Counted from the stretch's first letter, positions 36,621-48,881 are shown. The stretch is DNA of 64,000 nt from Proteles cristata cristata (GCA_017311185.1 JAESUZ010000342.1:124001-188000), one strand, 5' to 3'. The notes: generated by a model from the letters alone, not told the origin. Program-made: numbers and translations.

Positions 36621-36824
36621 ATACAGTTTACTTTTAAATTGTCTTCGATAGGGTTTGGCAAGTACACGGCTAACATGGAAAGAGATGCTACAATTTAAGA
36701 AAAAAAGAAAATCATGTCATTTCACCCATGACATTGCTGCCAAAGTTTGCATACGCTTGACCTTTGTCGAATGCGTCATCTCTCCAAAGCACTGTCCCTG
36801 ATTTTACTCCATGTCCATAAACTG

Positions 36825-37110
36825 AGTGGCTTAAACGACAGACATTTATTTCGCGTAGTTCTGGAGGCTGGATGGTGCAACATCAAGGCGCCAGCCAGTT
36901 CGGGGCTTGGGGAAGGCTCTTTTGCTGTCTAGCATCTTGCTGTGTCTTCACATGGCAGAGAGACAGACAAGCTCTCTGGTGTCTCTTGTGAAAGCACTTT
37001 TTCCATACTGAGGGTCCCACTCTCATGACCTCATCCAACCCTAATTACCTCAATTACCTCTCTTCTCAAATACCATCACACCCGGGGTGAAGGACACAAA
37101 TGTTCAGTGC
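36825..37110 (-). mobile_element. MaLR-type LTR relic, minus strand
   Basis: Inverted LTR order: ataaactgagtggcttaaac, agacatttatttcgcg, gttctggaggctgg, gtgtcttcacatggcag, tcatgacctcatccaacc, taattacctc. Old and partial, with no internal retroviral sequence. Confidence 0.68.
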
Positions 37111-37459
37111 ATGACTGGCTGGGATCAGCACCAGCTCGTGAAGAAGGAGCCCGATCGGGAAGGGTCACTGGGCAGCTCTCGCTCTTTTGCTTGGTGCTCT
37201 TTATGCCCCTGTGGCCACCAGTCCCTTAGTGTCCTCATGGGGCCCCTCTCTGGAATCTAGGCAGGGAGGGAAGGGGACGGTTCACTCCCATGTGTCGAGG
37301 GCAGACCACACGCAGGGGCTCCACAAACATCATCAACGTTCATCCTTTCAATGTCCCTGGTGGGAGCTCTCTTCTGTTTTATAGAAGAGACACACTGGGA
37401 GTTCAAACAGTTCCAGTAATTCCTATGCCCCTGTCACACAAACAAGAAGGAACAGACCT

Positions 37460-38070
37460 AGTTTTTAAAAGGTAGAATTCACACACCATAAAATTCACCC
37501 TTTTAGAGTATACAGTTGTGGGGGGTGGGGGTTTGGTATGTTCACAAGGTTGTGCAATCATCATTATTATAAAATTCTGGAGCATTTCATCACCCCTTTC
37601 CCCCCAAACCCCATCCCCAGTAGCAGTCACTCCTCATTGCCCTCTACCCCAAGCCCCTGGAAATTGCTGATCTGCTTTCTGTCTCTATAGAATTGCCTAT
37701 TCTGGACATTTCCTCTAAGTGGAGTTATACGGTATGTTGTCTTTTGTGCCTGGTGTCTTTCAGTTAGGGTAGTATTTGCAAGGTTCATCCAAGCTGTAGC
37801 ATGAATCACTACTTCATCCTTCTTCATGGCTGAATAATATTCCATTGTGTGGATCCACCGTATTTTATTTATCCATTCATCAGCTGATAGACATTTGGGT
37901 TGTTTCTACTTTTTGACTCTAATGAATAGTGCTGCTAATAACATTCATGTATAAGTTTCGGTGTTGGATACACTTTTCTTGGGTATAGACCACAGAGTTG
38001 AACGGCTGGGTCATATTGCAATGCTCTCTTTAACTTCCTGAGGAACTTCCAATAGATCTAGTTTTGAATT
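37460..38070 (-). repeat. L1M-type LINE 3' fragment, minus strand
   Basis: From the inverted 3' UTR (aggtagaattcacacacc, gttcacaaggttgtgcaatc) into ORF2. The minus-strand frame at 37627-37845 begins MEYYSAMKKDE, the conserved C-terminal ORF2 segment of L1. It has no coding potential as a gene. Confidence 0.85.
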
Positions 38071-38114
38071 GCCTAGTTTGGGTCTAATTTCTTCCCACCA
38101 CATCGAACAATTAT

Positions 38115-38335
38115 CACAATTTCTCTCACCCTTTGCTACATAGTCTAAGTACCTGGGGGCCTGTAAAAAATATACTGAATCGCAAGTATCCTCCTATAGG
38201 AGATTCTGACTTAATTTGTCTGGGGTGGGGCTCAGATGCTGAGCTTTACTTAAAGCTGAGTGGACGGAAGCCGGGGTTGAGAATGCTCACGTTACGCTTT
38301 ACATATTCTAAGTCTGTGGACCTTTTGGTTGAGGG
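38115..38335 (+). mobile_element. MER20-type hAT relic, plus strand
   Basis: tctaagtacctgggggcctg, aggagattctgacttaattt, ctggggtggggctcag, ggttgagaatgctc follow the MER20-type order. Confidence 0.6.
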
Positions 38336-38599
38336 TCAGCCTCCCTACCATTGATAAAGAGAAACAACTGGCTAAACCAGTCTGGGAAACTGTTGCTTCT
38401 CTTTTAGCCACGTCATGCTTTAAGAAAGTGAGGACGCATGGATCTGTGAGAGATGATCAGGTGCGTCTCGGAAGCATGGTGAGACCACGGCAGGGCAGCA
38501 GGCTCCTTGGGGCCCAGTGCGCATCCACGGCTGGAAGCAAATATCCCTTTCTCGAGCTCTAGGATGACGGTGCAGTCTGCTAACCTCACAGTAGCATTC

Positions 38600-38760
38600 T
38601 GACATAGTGGTGGCCATGGTGCCCATTTTACAGGCGAAAACGCTGAAGCTTTAAGAGTCTGAGCACGTCGTCCAAGGCTCTCGAGTGGTAGACCTGGGAT
38701 CTGAATGGAGGGCATCTGGCTGTGGAGTCCTTACTCTTAACTGCTCTGTGACGTTGACTC
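38600..38760 (-). repeat. MIR fragment, minus strand
   Basis: Inverted MIR core: cccattttacaggcgaaaac, gctgaagctttaagag, gtggtagacctgggatctg. Confidence 0.65.
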
Positions 38761-39809
38761 TGTTCTAATAAACATTAACAATGACAAGAGATATCTCTTC
38801 ACCTTAATCACTGCAAAAATGTCACCAAACACAGTACTCTATATGACTCAAACCTAAGCACTGGTGAGAAATGAACCAAAGCATTTGGAATTTGGCAACA
38901 GGCACTAAGAAAATAAATACTGGTATCAGAAAGTTTCAGACATTCTAGATTCCAAACTTGTGTACCTGACCCTAGGGCACAAGTTGTTTTTACTCTGTAC
39001 CCATGATGGACATGTTTAATGTTTCTCTTCTGCTCTGAGGATGGGGTTCTGATAATGAACCGTACATGATAACATCACCCTGAGTCTTGGAGGGGGGGGG
39101 TTGGAAGACTGAAAAGCTTGCTAAAAAGTGGACCCGCACAGTGCAGCCTGGGCTGCGGCCTCCTTCCACCAACTGAACCGTATCAGTTTCAAAACTGTCT
39201 CTCTCAGTAGCCTCTGGTTTTATTTAATTTACTGCACTTGGAATTTGATAAGTTCCTGGCGAGCTTTTGCATTCTTTCGCATCCTCGTAATTCACATATT
39301 ATCTTTCAGCTTTCAGTTCTTTGAATCTTCTGGTTACTCCTGGAGAAAAGCTGCTTTAGCGTTTTATCCAGTTAATGCCTCAAAAACGTAGTCAGAGTCA
39401 AACACAGGGATATATTCTTACTCAGAAATGTTATGTGGTCCAGACACTCTTCAATGTCTGACATTTGGGAGGTCCAATTTTTCTCATGGGCCCCACCAGG
39501 GATCTACAGATGAAAGAGTGTCCCAACCCTACAAAAACTCATATTTTTGTGGGAAGGACACACAATGGCCAGTTACAAAATAATATAAGCATTCCAACAG
39601 GTATATACATGGTGTTGCCTGTGCCCATGACTGAGGCAGCTTGCAGAATATGGAAGCTTTTAACTGGAGCTTATGGGACGTGATACATAAGGAAGAGGGA
39701 CAGCCATACTCCGGGAGATGGGAGGGCATCCCCGAGGTATCAGCTGTGGGAGTACATGTGACCTGAGCAGAGATTTGGGGGCATGGTGAAGAGATTTATA
39801 AAATGGCTG
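38761..39809. other. Unassigned non-coding DNA
   Basis: No gene. A decayed L2-like tract is possible at 39590-39740 but not firm. G-run at 39092-39100. Confidence 0.35.
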
Positions 39810-39825
39810 ATCTTTATTTAGACTT

Positions 39826-40060
39826 CAGAAAATTTGTTTAAATGTTTTATTTATTTCTGAGAGAGAGAGAGAGAGAAAGAGAAAGGCAGCGTGAGCAGGG
39901 GAGGGTCAGAGAGAGAGGGAGACACAGAATCCAAAGCAGGCTCCAGGCTCTGAGCTAGCTGTCAGCCCAGAGCCCAACACAGGGCTCGAACCCACAAACA
40001 GCGAGATCATGACCTGAGCCGAAGTCGGATGCTTAACCGACTGAGCCACCCAGGTGCCCC
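39826..40060 (-). mobile_element. CAN-SINE, minus strand
   Basis: Full-length inverted copy ending taaccgactgagccacccagg. The 16-bp target atctttatttagactt at 39810-39825 repeats with one mismatch at 40061-40076. Confidence 0.95.
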
Positions 40061-40109
40061 ATCTTTATTTAGTCTTAATACCTGCCGTGTGTAGTTCTTC
40101 CTGTTTAAT

Positions 40110-40275
40110 GACTCCTGATAACCCTCACGGTGCTTGAGAGGCAGGTCTTACTATTTATCCAGTTTAGAGATGAGGAAACTGAAGCAGAGAACGGTCACAG
40201 TGCTCAATAAGGGATGCAGCTGGGATTCATACCCAGGTAACCTGACATCAGAGTCCACAGCTTAATTCTCCCAGG
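40110..40275 (-). repeat. MIR, minus strand
   Basis: tttatccagtttagagatgag, gaaactgaagcagagaac, gattcatacccaggtaac follow the inverted MIR order closely. Confidence 0.72.
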
Positions 40276-40324
40276 CTGGTGTGCGAAGTAATGTGTCAGA
40301 TCCTGAATGACTGACAGTTCATCC

Positions 40325-40405
40325 CACTCATTCGTTCATTTGTTCACTCATTTGTTCAACACATATTCACAGAATGCTGCCATATGCCAGGCATGCCGAC
40401 AGCCT
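40325..40405 (-). repeat. L2 3'-end fragment, minus strand
   Basis: cactcattcgttcatttg, ttcaacacatattcacag, catatgccaggcatg match the inverted L2 terminus. Confidence 0.6.
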
Positions 40406-41761
40406 CGAAGACAAAAGAGGGAAGGACCTTAAAGTCTACCCTTAAGGTGATGGTGTGACAGGGCAGAGGGCAGGCTGCCATTTCATGGAATAATAAGACA
40501 CTCCCGTCTGGATGCTGGAGTCCAACAGGACGAAATGCTATAAAAACAGGAGCTACTCCAGCAAATAATTCAGTCAAAGTTATGAAAAGAGAGTTGAGGC
40601 TCAGCAATGGACCTTATAAAGGTAACTCCCATAACGCAGAAGTAGGTAGAGACTGGTAAAGAACACATTGTTGCACACAAAACAGGAGGAATACAGTCCA
40701 GGAAGAGTTGATGCCAACATAAAAGATGACAGTTTGACATAAAGGGTTAAATAGAGCAGACGGCAAGGCAGCCTCATTGGGCTGGTAGGTGGTGCCTGAC
40801 GCACCATGAACATCACCTGGGTCTCTATCCCAATCCATCATGGCTTCTCCTGGAACATTCAAAGATGCTGCCAGTGCATAGAAGCACCTGGAGGGGCAGC
40901 CTTAAGAATCTCTCCCGCTGACCCAGAGAAGCACTGACCTAAAGAAATATAATTCTTTCAGAAAAACACCCAATTAGTCTCAAGTGAGAATGACTTCAGC
41001 AGACAGGGAATAAGACACAAGATCTCATCAACTCCCAACTGACTGACCTGCCCCGGAGTGAACTCCTCCCCTCGCCCCCCCCTGCCCCCTCCAGAATTTG
41101 CCCCTGAAGGAGAAGGGAAACTAGTGGGCTTAGAAAGTTTTCCTCTAAAGTTCCTCTTGAACCAAAGCAGGGACAGCACTTTGGGACATTCTTTCCAAAG
41201 CAGTTTTTTTTTTTTCCTGCTTGACCAAAGGTAGAAGCTTTTCTCCAGGAAGTTAAGGCACCTTGTGCTGGTGTAACCGAGTTTCCCTGGGTCGATTCCC
41301 CATGCATCCTGCTCTTTCCGTTCTTCCTCTTAGAGAGATGTGAGTACGTTCAGCTACATGAGTGCTACGTACGCATTAACACGGCCGGGTAGTTTGCTCT
41401 GAGGCCCACCTCTGAAATGAACTGATCGTCCAGTGAATCTGTCAGTCACCTCCCATGTTGTGTACCCATTCTCCCGGCCGCTGTCATGGCAGTTACACCT
41501 CTTCTTATTTGAGGGACGAGCTTGGGAAAACTCACAAATGTATGAAATGCAGATTTTTAAAGCTGTGTTTCAGATTATTATTTTGGGAAAGAAATGTCGA
41601 TGATTTTAACCTTCCAAAGGAAGGGGAAAAGAAAGGGCCATGATTGCTTTCCCAACATGGTGCTCTTAGGGGAATGTGATGGATATTGATTTGCTAGTGC
41701 ATTTACCCATTAATAATAAGTTTTGAGAAAGTTTGAGTAAGGAATAATAACTTAAAGGAAT
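40406..41761. other. Unassigned non-coding DNA
   Basis: No gene. 40865-40945 (gcacctggaggggcagcc) may be a partial MER20-type relic. C-rich patch at 41072-41090 and T-run at 41205-41215. Confidence 0.35.
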
Positions 41762-41767
41762 AAGTTA

Positions 41768-41977
41768 GGGGAGACTGGGTGGGTCAGTTGGTTAGGCATC
41801 AGACATCGGCTCAGGGCAAGATCTTGCAGTTCGGGGGTTCAAGCCCCGCGTCGGGCTCCGTGCTGACAGCTCAGAGCCTGGAGCCTGCTTTGGATTCTCT
41901 CTCCCTCTCTCTCTGCCCCTCCCCCACTCACACTCTCTGTCTCTCAAAACTAAATACACATTAAAAATTGTTTTAAG
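41768..41977 (+). mobile_element. CAN-SINE, plus strand
   Basis: Head slightly decayed (ggggagactgggtgggtcag), then gcccgcgtcgggctc-like core, gacagctcagagcctggagcc, CT-rich region and A-rich tail. Short target aaaggaat at 41754-41761 and 41978-41985. Confidence 0.92.
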
Positions 41978-41985
41978 AAAGGAAT

Positions 41986-42839
41986 GTTAAACTTTTAAAA
42001 CTTACATTTACAAGTATCCTACTGTTTCTTCTATTTAAATAAAAGCATATTTATTCCAGTCCCCTCCAACGACTCCATCCCTTATTTCCTGTCATTTATA
42101 ACACAACTCCACCAAAGAAGTGGAGAATGACTTCTCTTTTCCTATGTGTTTCTGCTACTCCAATTCCTTTATCTCACTATAAAACCCGTCCACACGAACA
42201 CTTCCCAAACACAAAACAAGTCAGCTCTACTTTCAGGTTGAATCTCATTTCTTTGCAGTGCTCCTTCCCCACCCCCCACACTCGTGTGAGGACTCTCCTC
42301 TAATTAGGCGCGAGCATCAGTTCAAGGCTGGCTTCTTGGACTAGCTCATGGCTATGCTCTTTCCTGGTGGGTCCTTAGGTCGCTAAAATTCGAGTGAAAA
42401 CACTGTCTACAACTTCATTCCGCAGCACAAATATTAACCTATTGTCAGCTATTATTTGCAGGCAGCAGTATTTTCTAGTATCAACAAGCCTGTCTGCGTC
42501 TGGTACAGTGCCAAAAAAAAAAAAAGCAGAATACACAATTAAAGCAGTGCGTTTCCGCTCCTTCGAGTCCGGGCCGGTAAATAGAGTGTGTCTCCACGTG
42601 TGTGCTGTGGACCCTTTAAGTATACAAATGTCACTTAGTCATCTTGCACTTCTATAATTGTGCTCCCTGAGTGTGTTTCTTCCCTCAGTGATAATGGTAG
42701 GCTAGGGTGATGGATCGGTTTGTAAGTGCATCCACTCTGCAGCCGGAGACCCCGCTGGCCACATTTGAGTAATTATGGGGTGGAGAGAGGAATAAGTCAA
42801 AGTTTGAAAATCACTTTCAAAACAAGCAGTTATTTCTCC
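41986..42839. other. Unassigned non-coding DNA
   Basis: No gene or repeat recognised apart from an A-run at 42511-42524. Confidence 0.4.
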
Positions 42840-43196
42840 AATCACCCAATCCTTCTCCATATACTGCTCCATTCCTCGACTTCTTTTTACAACACGAGCC
42901 CTTCTGAGTTTTGTCTCTATTTCCTGCTTCTAATTTCCTGCCTCCCAATCTTAAGAATTTCCTCCGATCAAGCTTTTGTGGGCACCACCCACCGAGGCTG
43001 CTCTGAGGTTTCCCTCACTTTTCAGACCCCATCATGCCTGGCTCACTGGCACCATGCTACAGGGCTCATCCCTCTGGCCTCCTTGAAACATTTTCTATAC
43101 CTGGTGGCCAGGACACCACACTATTCTGACTCTCCTTCTGCCCCTCTGGATGCTTCTTCTCTGTCTCCTTTGTTGGCCTCTTCTCCTCTCCCTGAA

Positions 43197-43533
43197 TTTT
43201 ATTTTTAAATTGGGTGAAATCCACATAATGTAGAACGATCCACTTTAAAGTGAACAACTCGGTGGCATTGAGTACAGCCACAATGCTGCACGTCCGCCCC
43301 CTCTATCCGGTTCCAAAGCATTTCCATCATGCGACAGGGACACCTGTACCCCTGGAGCAGTCACTCTCATTCCTCTTCTGCCTAGTCCCTGCCAACCATT
43401 AATCTGCTTTCTGTCTCTGTGGATTTAACTATTCTGGTCACGTGGTATAAATAGAACTCATACAATTGGTGACCTTTTGGTTTTGGCTTCTTTGACTTAG
43501 CATTGTGGTTTTCTTTTTTAATGTTTATTTATT

Positions 43534-43571
<38 letters not shown>

Positions 43572-43885
43572 CAAATGGGGGAGGGGCAGAGAAAGAGGGA
43601 GACACAGAATCTGAAGCCGGCTCCAGGCTCTGAGCTGTCAGCACAGGGCCCGACGCGGGGCTTGAACTCATGAACTGAGATCATGACCTGAGCCGAAGCT
43701 GGATGCTTAACCGACTGAGCCTCCCAGGTGCCCCAGCATAGTGTTTTGAAGTCTCTCCATGTTATAGCATGTCGGTACTTAGTTTTTTAGGGCTTATTAA
43801 TACTCCATTGTGTGGATAAATCACAACTTGTTTCATCTGCTGATGGACATTTGGGTTATTTACACCTTTTTTACTACTGTGTACC
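43197..43885 (-). repeat. L1M-type LINE 3' fragment nested in L2, minus strand
   Basis: ttttaaagtgaac-type 3' UTR antisense at 43245, then tctgctttctgtctctgtgg, actattctggtcacgtgg and, beyond the SINE, tactccattgtgtggataaa and tgatggacatttgggtta. It breaks the L2 ORF2 relic. Confidence 0.8.
43513..43734 (-). mobile_element. CAN-SINE nested in L1M, minus strand
   Basis: GA microsatellite at 43537-43568, caggctccaggctctgagc core, accgactgagcctcccagg head. The flank agcattgtggtttt / agcatagtgttttg (43499, 43735) looks like a decayed TSD within the L1M sequence. Confidence 0.93.
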
Positions 43886-44408
43886 TGACCTTCTGTTATC
43901 AGAGTGTCCGGGAACTCAGTCCTCCTGTCTCTTCTCTCTTTTCCCCTTTCCCTATCACTCTTTAGTGGCTCTCTTCCAGTCATGTGACTTTATGTACTGT
44001 CTGTATGCAGTGCATCTCCAACTCGGACTTCTCTCCCTAACTCTGTACATTTATCCCTCAAATGCCTGCTCGACAACCATAGGTGGGTGTCTAATAGGCA
44101 TGGCAAATGTCACATGCCCAATGCGGAGCTCTTAATATCTCCAACCTGCCCTTCACTGCCAATCCTGCTTCTTCTAGTCTTTGCATCTCGGGTAATGACA
44201 AGTCCATCCATCTCTACCCTTTGGCCAAAGAGCTTAGGGACGTCCTCAACTCCTCCCATATCCACATTTCATCCATCAGAAAATCAGATCACCTTCTCTC
44301 CTCACCTCCACTTTGATCATCTAGGTCCAAATGACCTGGTCTGGTCTCTCGTAGGTCATGACAGTGGTCCCCTGGCTGGTCTCTCAGCTTCTGCCAAACT
44401 GGGTTATA

Positions 44409-44409
44409 A

Positions 44410-44441
<32 letters not shown>
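44409..44441. repeat. (CA)n microsatellite
   Basis: Nearly perfect CA run with one T substitution at the left. Confidence 0.95.
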
Positions 44442-44442
<1 letters not shown>

Positions 44443-45045
44443 CTCCCCAGGACTCTCCCTTTTTGAATGTTTTCACAAACTGTTGCTTGCATCTGATTAT
44501 AATAAATTTCTTGGGCAAAAGCATAATGATCTTCCAGGAGAAGTTTAAATCTATCCATTATCATCTGGTGAGAACATTCTTAACTGAAATAAGTATGGAA
44601 GAAATGACTGATTTGTTTTTTAAATGTTCTTGTGTTCTGGCTTTATTTTCTTCGTTTCCAACTCTTAAGGAGAAAAACATCAACATAAATTAAGTTTCTT
44701 AGGTCCACTCCAAGGGAAAGAAACAAGTTCTTCTTTGTGCAACTTCTAGGGTAATCTCCCTCCACCCATTGTAATATATGGACTAACTCCCGATTCCCTG
44801 CCCAGGCTTCAATCCCACATATGCGAATTAATTCCATGTTGCCTAACAATTTAAAAGGGCAGTAAATTAACTCTGTTGAACCCCATTCACGAGCAGAAAA
44901 CAGCATAGCAGTGTTAAAAACTTAAAGCAGGGTTCAATTAGCGTCAAACTATTTTTACTCCTCAAATATATAATTACACTAGTATTATTTTCAAGAAAAC
45001 AAAATTCGTGATATGGCATCACTGTCAACTTATCTTGCTATAAGC
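44442..45045. other. Unassigned non-coding DNA
   Basis: No gene or clear repeat. Confidence 0.4.
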
Positions 45046-45262
45046 CTGTCACTTTCAACTGGGGGCAGTTTTGCCCTCCCGGGGACATCTGGCAATGGGT
45101 GGAGACATTTTTGGTTGTCACAGTGGGGAAGGGTGTGCCACTGGCATCTAGTGGGCAAGGGCTGGGGGCACCGCTCACAGTCCTGCAATGCACAGGGCAG
45201 CCCCTCAAACGAAGAATCACCTGGTCCCGAATGTCAAGAGTGCTCCGTTTGAGACACTCTGA
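45046..45262 (+). mobile_element. MER5A-type hAT element, plus strand
   Basis: ctttcaactgggggcag, ttgccctcccggggacat, ggagacatttttggttgtc, ctggcatctagtgggcaag, tgcaatgcacagggcagcc, in MER5A order. Opposite orientation to the copy at 10857. Confidence 0.8.
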
Positions 45263-45959
45263 GTTAAAATGTTTATTATTCCCTGCGACCATGAGGGTAC
45301 AAATCCAATTTCAAAAGATGTAAACTGTATGAGTAGTTTTTTGGTTTTCAGACTTTGGTGCCTTTCACTGAAGGCACAGCTTTTATGTTTTCATTTCTAT
45401 GTGGGATAGCATATGTCGCCTTTATTGTCACCCATGTGGAGCTAAACCAACTTCTGGAAATACTCTGAGAAAAACTCAGTAGCAACTAATTTCCGAAAAC
45501 TCTGACCTGGCACCAAACCACTGCTCCAGGGATGAATATAAGAGCAAGAAGCAAAGGGCACCGCACATAGTAGGTGCTGACAGTATCTAGTGATTTACTG
45601 ACTCTACTTCAGAATGTGTTTGCAATTCAAGTTTCTGGACAGTTTGTGAGTGTTTGCCTGTTGTCGTTAATCAACCTGATGTAGTATTCCAATCCTTTTG
45701 GACCCAGTAGGGTCCCATGATTTCTATAAAGGAAGGTGGGGGTGTGAGATGACTTCGACTTTATTCCAAAACATTCGAATCAATGTCTTTTGGTTACAAG
45801 TGGAGGCATAGGCGTAATAGGCATAGCTCTGTAACCACCGGTGGCATCTGAAATCAGAAATCCCTCATGTATTGTATTTTCTGCTTTAAGAGGCTAGCAA
45901 ACCCATTATTAGCTTCCAGAACATAACTACTTGAAGGACTAATGGATATCTAGAGCAAC
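45263..45959. other. Unassigned non-coding DNA
   Basis: No gene. A MIR-like 3' end (cgcacatagtaggtgctgac) occurs at 45562-45581 but is too short to delimit. Confidence 0.35.
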
Positions 45960-46085
45960 CACTCCTCTTTTATTACAAATGAGGAAAGAGAAGCTCCCAG
46001 AGGTCATAAGACTTTTCCAAGGCCACAGAGCTGGTTAGTGGCCAATCCGGAACAAAAGCTCTTCTCTTCTGTCAGAGCTCTCTGG
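45960..46085 (-). repeat. MIR fragment, minus strand
   Basis: attacaaatgaggaaagag, ccaaggccacagagctgg, ttagtggccaatccgg follow the inverted MIR core. Confidence 0.68.
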
Positions 46086-46675
46086 GGTCTTCCCAAGGGA
46101 CCAATCTTTCTTTGCCTGACTTGCTTGGACTCAAACTTTCCAAAATTGCTGCATGAAGTTGTGTTGCCTAATTTATTATAAACTTGATATAAGTCCCTGA
46201 GCAAGTTATGTATTCCCGTTCCTTTGATCTAAAATTAAAATTCTTCCACTAGTCTTCCAGTACAATTCTTCTTTAAAGTGAGCTCAAAATTATTATCATA
46301 CAGCCTTACTAAATGTAATATATGATACTTAATATGTAATAACTGTGCCGTTAATGACTTTTTTTTTTTCCACAGCAGCTTTTGAAGAGTTATATCACTT
46401 TGGGGACAATTCTTTTTCCCCCTCAGAATATCAACTTTTCACCCCAAAACACACTACATAAATAAACTATAAGAAGTGATATGTCAACATTATTGGTTTA
46501 GGTGATGACCTACTCACCAATTTACTTTGACGCAACAATTGTTAGTCAGAGAGTACAATAATATGGAATCGATTTCATGGATACCATGTTCAAATAAACC
46601 TAAAGAATCTTGCTTGGTCCTTATACCAACCAAGAGGGATGGACAGGTTGGTGGCTATTGGCCACATGTGCCATT
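46086..46675. other. Unassigned non-coding DNA
   Basis: No gene or repeat recognised. Confidence 0.4.
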
Positions 46676-46685
46676 TCCACATTTT

Positions 46686-47001
46686 TTAAAAATGTTTTTT
46701 GGGGCGCCTGGGTGGCTTAGTCGGTTAAGCGTCCGACTTTCCAGGAACATGTTTCTTGAGCCGGGCTCTGTGTGACCAGCTCAAGCGGAGCCTGACTTTC
46801 TCTCTGACTTCGTTCGCTGTTCTCTTCTGCGTGAGCAGGGGAGGGTCAGAGAGAGAGGGAGACACAGAATCTGAAGACAGGCTCCAAGCTCTGAGCTGGC
46901 AGTCAGCACAGAGCCCGACGCGGGGCTCGAACCCACTAACCGCGAGATCATGACGTGATCCAAAGTCGGACGATTAAATGACTGAGCCACCCAGGCGTCC
47001 C
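46686..47001 (-). mobile_element. Inverted-repeat CAN-SINE (plus-strand copy inside a minus-strand copy)
   Basis: The minus-strand SINE has its tail at 46686-46700 and resumes from about 46830 to its head at 47001. Between them lies a plus-strand SINE head (ggggcgcctgggtggcttag at 46701) with an internally deleted body and no A-tail. One 10-bp target, tccacatttt, flanks the whole composite at 46676-46685 and 47002-47011. The two SINE heads therefore face outward as a large inverted repeat. Confidence 0.85.
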
Positions 47002-47011
47002 TCCACATTTT

Positions 47012-48881
47012 GAAACACAATCATATTTAACCTTAATATTCCTCTAAAAGTATATTTCCATGCCACAACTTTATTTGTACATTTAGTACGAGTATAACCA
47101 ACTATAAGCCTCAAAAGATTGAAAAACTGGTATGGAAAATGAGTCAGAAAAAAAAATAACGACAAACCTCCCTAACATATGTTTGGTAAAAAGTCTACTT
47201 ACGTATTTATCTATTTAGTATCTATTTCATCTTATTACTGAAAACGCTTTCATTAAATGATTTCTGGAAGCGAATTAAAGTAGTTGAGCACAGAACAGAG
47301 TTGAAAGTGATTTGGGATTTTTATTATTACCATGCTAAGTAGTCAAGTGCCCTCCACACTTAAAATTGTACAAGTCACCTTTCCCTGTTTCCCAATAGAA
47401 CTAATTATTAGAACATTTGATTCCAGATTTTCTCTTTGCCTCTCTTCTCTTTATATCTTTTCCTGCCAGACAAATACTGAAGTGTTGTAACAGACACTTC
47501 AAATGCAATGAAAACCAAATAATTCTATGTTCGAATGGAAATGGAAATATTTCATCCTGAATTATCTTTACAAGATGATTCCAGCTTTTACATATGAAAA
47601 TAACAGTTGAGATTTTTATCTGTGACTTTCTCAGGAGCTCCATTTTCAGACTCTGTGGTCTATTTTAAACACACCATATGGATCATGTACTCTAAGAACT
47701 ACTCAGGACTGGAAAAAAAAAAAAAAACCCTATGCAAACACAAACCACCCAGTTCTAAAGTCCCAGCTGGCACTTCTGTTACCCATCAGTGCTCTTTTCT
47801 GTTTATGTTTCTTACACCCACATGTATATATGTTTGCAGTTGGAATCCTTCACCTTTGTCTCTTAAAAATTCCTTGAGCAACAGAGCGGCTGAAAATGGT
47901 ACTTTGCTCCATTTCCGCGGGTCAGCATTCAGCCCAGCAGTGTGAACAAGGCCAAGGTGCAGGCAGGAGGCTGCCAGGAGAATGCATGGTCCAGAATCTT
48001 CTCCCCCTCTTCCTTTCAAATTTGCTTGTCTGGTGTTCCAGTCCCTCGAGGCTCAACTTTTTGCTTTTGTACCACCCAATCTGATGAGGCAGCATTTCCC
48101 AAAAGCCATATGCCTTACAGGCTGGTGAACAGAGTCCTGTGGAGAGAAGAGTCCCGTGGCTAGATGTCGTGAGTCAAAACTTCTCAAAACCTTTTATTTC
48201 CAGAGCTTTCCACATGAATGTTCATTGTAAATATCTTAGACGGGTCAGTGGAGTACAGATTTTTTTTTTTTTTGTAATGTGTTTAAAAACGCAACGCTTC
48301 CTTTTCTCTTCGGTGTCCACAGGACTCATTGTGGGAACTGTTACTAATGTGAAGCTCTTAAAGGAACTGCTTGAGGTCTGAACCTATATTCCAAGGCGTG
48401 AGTCTCAAGTAGGACATCCAGGCCTCCCACGTGGTTGCTGGAGAGGCTATTTTTAAATGAGCGGAGCTCTTGGTACATGTCAGGACCCACCGCACAAGTG
48501 GTTGCCTATTTCAGCCCTGATAATGTGCTCCCCTGTGACACGGTCACATTGTCACACATCTAGGAGTGACACCAATGATTTCAGGGATGATGAGACACGA
48601 GAGGCAATGCGGAAAGTAGATAGCACATTTTAAGTGGATCATTTAGGGTTTATGAATTACAAATAGTAGCAACCTCTTTTGTCATTTTGTCCCCCCTACG
48701 CAGGGATTACCGTGAGAGTGGGACCAGCTCGTCCCTGATTGTAGCTCTGGGCTCTACGAATACAAGGTCTGGCACATTTGTGCACTCACTGAATATTTGC
48801 AGAGTGACTCAGTGATTCAAAGATGACTAAATTTAGACATTCTGTTTAGTTTTCACATTTCTCCCTTCCCTTCTGCACTGC
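47012..48881. other. Unassigned non-coding DNA
   Basis: No gene or confident repeat. A-run at 47713-47727 and T-run at about 48260-48272. Frames of 60-112 codons on both strands lack domains. Confidence 0.4.

Larger units (their letters stand above)
42840..44400 (+). repeat. L2 LINE ORF2 relic, split by an L1M insertion
   Basis: The left arm 42840-43196 has ccttgaaacattttctatacc, ccaggacaccacactattc and gcttcttctctgtctcctttg. The right arm from about 43886 has gggaactcagtcctcctg, gtgggtgtctaataggcatg, acgtcctcaactcctccc. They are consecutive parts of the L2 ORF2 coding region. The long plus-strand frames (42726-43208, 44087-44548) are therefore LINE relics, not genes. Confidence 0.68.

Noticed and set aside
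37627..37845. 72-codon minus-strand frame starting MEYYSAMKKDE
   Set aside because: Conserved C-terminal segment of L1 ORF2 in an old L1M fragment, not a host gene.
42726..43208. 160-codon plus-strand open frame, the longest in the window
   Set aside because: From 42840 on it follows L2 ORF2-region sequence in order and is cut by an L1M insertion. It also lacks any gene-like domain.
44087..44548. 153-codon plus-strand open frame
   Set aside because: L2 LINE sequence running into a CA microsatellite (poly Thr-His).
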